Source: an uncultured Treponema sp.
GTDB taxonomy: Bacteria; Spirochaetota; Spirochaetia; Treponematales; Treponemataceae
Assembly: GCA_934691925.1 (NCBI GenBank)
Contig: CAKUTI010000028.1
Coordinates: forward strand, 1 to 25,908
Direction of reading: 5' to 3'
Length of the DNA: 25,908 nucleotides
Both the position numbers and the translations under genes were made by a program. Shown here in pieces: positions 24,291-25,908 of the stretch. Position 1 is the stretch's first letter; each line of letters begins with the position of its first letter. Under the pieces are notes generated by a model, which worked only from the letters and a program-made list of their open reading frames with translations, made no database searches and was not told the DNA's origin.

Positions 24291-25526
24291 TTAGAAAGTA
24301 TATTTCCAGTAGCAAGGGAAGCAGACTTTGTAGTTTCTGTCAAAATAATCAACTGAAACTGAAGCCTCAACCTCGCTGTGCTTTGTGAGCCGTGAGTTAA
24401 GCTTGAACTGAGCCGCGTAGATGTTTGAAAGCCATTCGTCGCCGTCCTGTTTCACCAAGTCTGTAACGAGCTTTCCGACAACCTCGCCTGTCACAGTCTT
24501 TGAAATCCAGAATTTAGCCGAGCCTGCGACATACAAATCCCAGCCGCCCCATTTCCAAGACTCATAGCTTTGATGATGAAAGTTTCTGAAACCTTTCTCG
24601 TTCATGTTCCAGACGAATTCCGCATTCACGTCAACATTGCCGTCATAAGTCAAATATCCGCTAAGAAGATTCTTTCCGTTCACACCGCCGAATTCTGTGT
24701 AGTCATCAAAACTCGCCGAATTGTCATAATTGTAAACTCCCCAGTATTCAGAATGAGCGTATCCGCCGCCGACTGTAACTTTCTTGCTCATGCCGAAAAG
24801 TGTCGGAAGATTTATGTAAGCTCCAACGCGCCGCTCATCGCCGTCAAAAATGTCCTGAATTGAAACGCCAACCTGGAACAAGTCGATTGTGTAAATCGCG
24901 CCGAGACCAACATCAAAAATGTCGTCTCCAACTTTAGAGTCGCTGCTTTTGTTATAATCGTCCTCGTCAGCATAAATCCAGTTTGTGTTTGTTGTGAAAG
25001 GAGCAGTTGCCGCAAGACGAAGCGCGCCTTTCAATACAGCCGGCCGGTAAACCGCAGTAATGCCCTCAGAGCCGATATTTCCCGAATAAAGGTTGTCGTC
25101 ATAAATAGGAAGATAAGAGCCGTCCATATAGATTCCGTCGTGAAATCCCAAAGTCAGATAATTCCATGGACGGTACTCAACAAACCAGTCGTCAACATAT
25201 CCAGTCCACTTGAAGCCGTAATCGCTGTCGTTCGTCCAGTCCTTGAAGCCTAAAGTCGCCTTTATCATCGCGTCAGTCTTATCGGTCTTGAATTCTGCGT
25301 AAACGCGGTTGTAGATTCCCAAAAAGCTGAAATCCGTGTAGGAATCTTTTTTCTCCTTGCCATATTCATTCAACTTAAAATCAAGGTCTGTTTTTAGATA
25401 ATCTTTGTCAACATGATGAACAGTCAGCGTGTCAGAAAAAATTTTATTGTAAAAGCGATAAGAAACTTCTGAAAACGCAGAAAATCCGAGCAAAAATGCG
25501 GCCGCAGCAGTCAAAACCTTTTTCAT
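24291..25526 (-). CDS. Outer-membrane beta-barrel (porin-like) protein
   Basis: A 411-residue protein with a clear signal peptide (MKKVLTAAAAFLLGFSAFSE, cleavage near residue 19) and a mature part of alternating hydrophobic and polar strands rich in Tyr, Trp, Gly and Asp. It ends in an aromatic C-terminal strand (WKYTF), the BamA recognition pattern for outer-membrane barrels. I recognise no named family; treponemal outer-membrane porin-like proteins are the nearest analogy. The only two cysteines form CFPC (402-405) in that last strand. The start has AAGGA about 8 nt upstream. It is upstream of phosphofructokinase with a 15-nt gap. The 382-bp region before it has repeats that may regulate it. 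Confidence 0.78.
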   Translation of the reverse strand: MKKVLTAAAAFLLGFSAFSEVSYRFYNKIFSDTLTVHHVDKDYLKTDLDFKLNEYGKEKKDSYTDFSFLGIYNRVYAEFKTDKTDAMIKATLGFKDWTNDSDYGFKWTGYVDDWFVEYRPWNYLTLGFHDGIYMDGSYLPIYDDNLYSGNIGSEGITAVYRPAVLKGALRLAATAPFTTNTNWIYADEDDYNKSSDSKVGDDIFDVGLGAIYTIDLFQVGVSIQDIFDGDERRVGAYINLPTLFGMSKKVTVGGGYAHSEYWGVYNYDNSASFDDYTEFGGVNGKNLLSGYLTYDGNVDVNAEFVWNMNEKGFRNFHHQSYESWKWGGWDLYVAGSAKFWISKTVTGEVVGKLVTDLVKQDGDEWLSNIYAAQFKLNSRLTKHSEVEASVSVDYFDRNYKVCFPCYWKYTF

Positions 25527-25618
25527 TTTGGTCTTCCTTTTTGATGATTTTTTATTTTCTTCAATATAAATGAGAAATTATGATTTGTAGATTATTACTT
25601 TTTTATCACAAATTCAAT

Positions 25619-25640
25619 GGGAAGAGATGGGCTGGGAGGG
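25619..25640 (+). other. G-quadruplex-type motif
   Basis: Four GGG runs separated by 7, 2 and 1 bases, fitting the standard G3+N1-7 pattern, within a purine-rich stretch (25619-25680) that contains two more G-runs. It lies about 95 bp upstream of the barrel gene, on the strand opposite to it. Confidence 0.6.
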
Positions 25641-25689
25641 ATACGGCGTGAGGGGACAAGGGAAGAGAGAAACGAAAATGAATTCAGAG

Positions 25690-25744
25690 ATTAAATGAAA
25701 CGTTTAAAGTCATTAAACAAAAAATTTAATGATATTAAATGAAA
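25690..25744. repeat. Cluster of AT-rich direct and inverted repeats
   Basis: ATTAAATGAAA occurs twice (25690-25700 and 25734-25744). Between the copies are two perfect inverted repeats: GTTTAA-5-TTAAAC (25702-25718) and TTTAAT-3-ATTAAA (25725-25739). The shared ATTAAA core suggests a multi-site operator for a regulator of the barrel gene or of an unseen gene to the right. Confidence 0.5.
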
Positions 25745-25908
25745 AATTTAGAATCTTGGCTCTTCTGCTCACGGAATTTTCTTTTCCAAGCTGTCCTGAC
25801 AAGAGCCTGAAAGAACTTATTGTGTCCACAGCCCCTTGTCTTGAATATTTCGCAAAATCTCCAATTTTTCCGCAGCGGAAAAGTGCAAATCCGGATTTTT
25901 CGGAATTC

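Larger units (their letters stand above)
25527..25908. other. Non-coding region upstream of the outer-membrane protein gene
   Basis: No convincing gene on either strand to the right edge. On the minus strand TTGTGA, a 16-bp spacer, TACAAA (about 25585-25612) is a weak promoter candidate for the barrel gene. Further right are a G-rich block and an AT-rich repeat cluster, listed separately. The last 150 bp show nothing I can name and may belong to the leader or end of a gene outside the window. Confidence 0.55.

Noticed and set aside
1..25908. CRISPR arrays, insertion sequences, prophage or rRNA genes
   Set aside because: No regularly spaced repeats, transposase or phage proteins, or rRNA sequence were seen on reading the window.

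Overview
This window looks like a chromosomal segment of a spirochaete, most likely a host- or gut-associated Treponema. The pointers are the beta-operon gene order, an RpoB rifampicin region with Asn at the E. coli Ser531 position (described for treponemes and Borrelia), a long-type phosphofructokinase, and a TPR protein and an outer-membrane barrel of treponemal appearance. Genus assignment is inference; no 16S gene is present.

Positions 13353 down to 555 (minus strand) hold one collinear information-processing block: tRNA-Thr, rpmG, tRNA-Trp, secE, nusG, rplK, rplA, rplJ, rplL, rpoB, rpoC, rpsL, rpsG. It starts at a near-consensus sigma-70 promoter (TTGACA, 17 bp, TATATT) whose -35 box is covered by a palindrome, and it ends at a strong intrinsic terminator. 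Several spacers carry RNA structure: a terminator-like hairpin before secE, a strong terminator before rplK followed by a leader hairpin, alternative helices between rplJ and rplL and again between rplL and rpoB, and a 15-bp stem between rpoC and rpsL. The block therefore looks internally attenuated. After the terminator, tuf begins at the left edge behind a long leader; fusA, usual between rpsG and tuf, is absent.

Positions 13464-16412 run on the plus strand: serine acetyltransferase (cysE), a membrane-anchored NusG-domain-II protein and radA. In the cysE downstream gap, on the opposite strand, is a complete small-RNA transcription unit (promoter 14420-14449, about 95 nt, three hairpins, intrinsic terminator). 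It carries an unpaired CUCUCUCC tract complementary to Shine-Dalgarno sequences, and it is the best candidate for an undescribed element here.

Positions 16589-19299 (minus) hold a TraB-family membrane protein and an exported TPR protein. Positions 19348-22785 (plus) hold a 638-residue envelope protein of unknown function, possibly with a leaderless mRNA, and an MGH1/GH63-like cytoplasmic glycoside hydrolase. A bidirectional terminator separates the hydrolase from a convergent pair: an outer-membrane beta-barrel protein followed 15 nt later by phosphofructokinase. The right edge is non-coding, with a G-quadruplex-type motif and a cluster of AT-rich repeats upstream of the barrel gene.

I saw no IS element, CRISPR array, prophage or rRNA.
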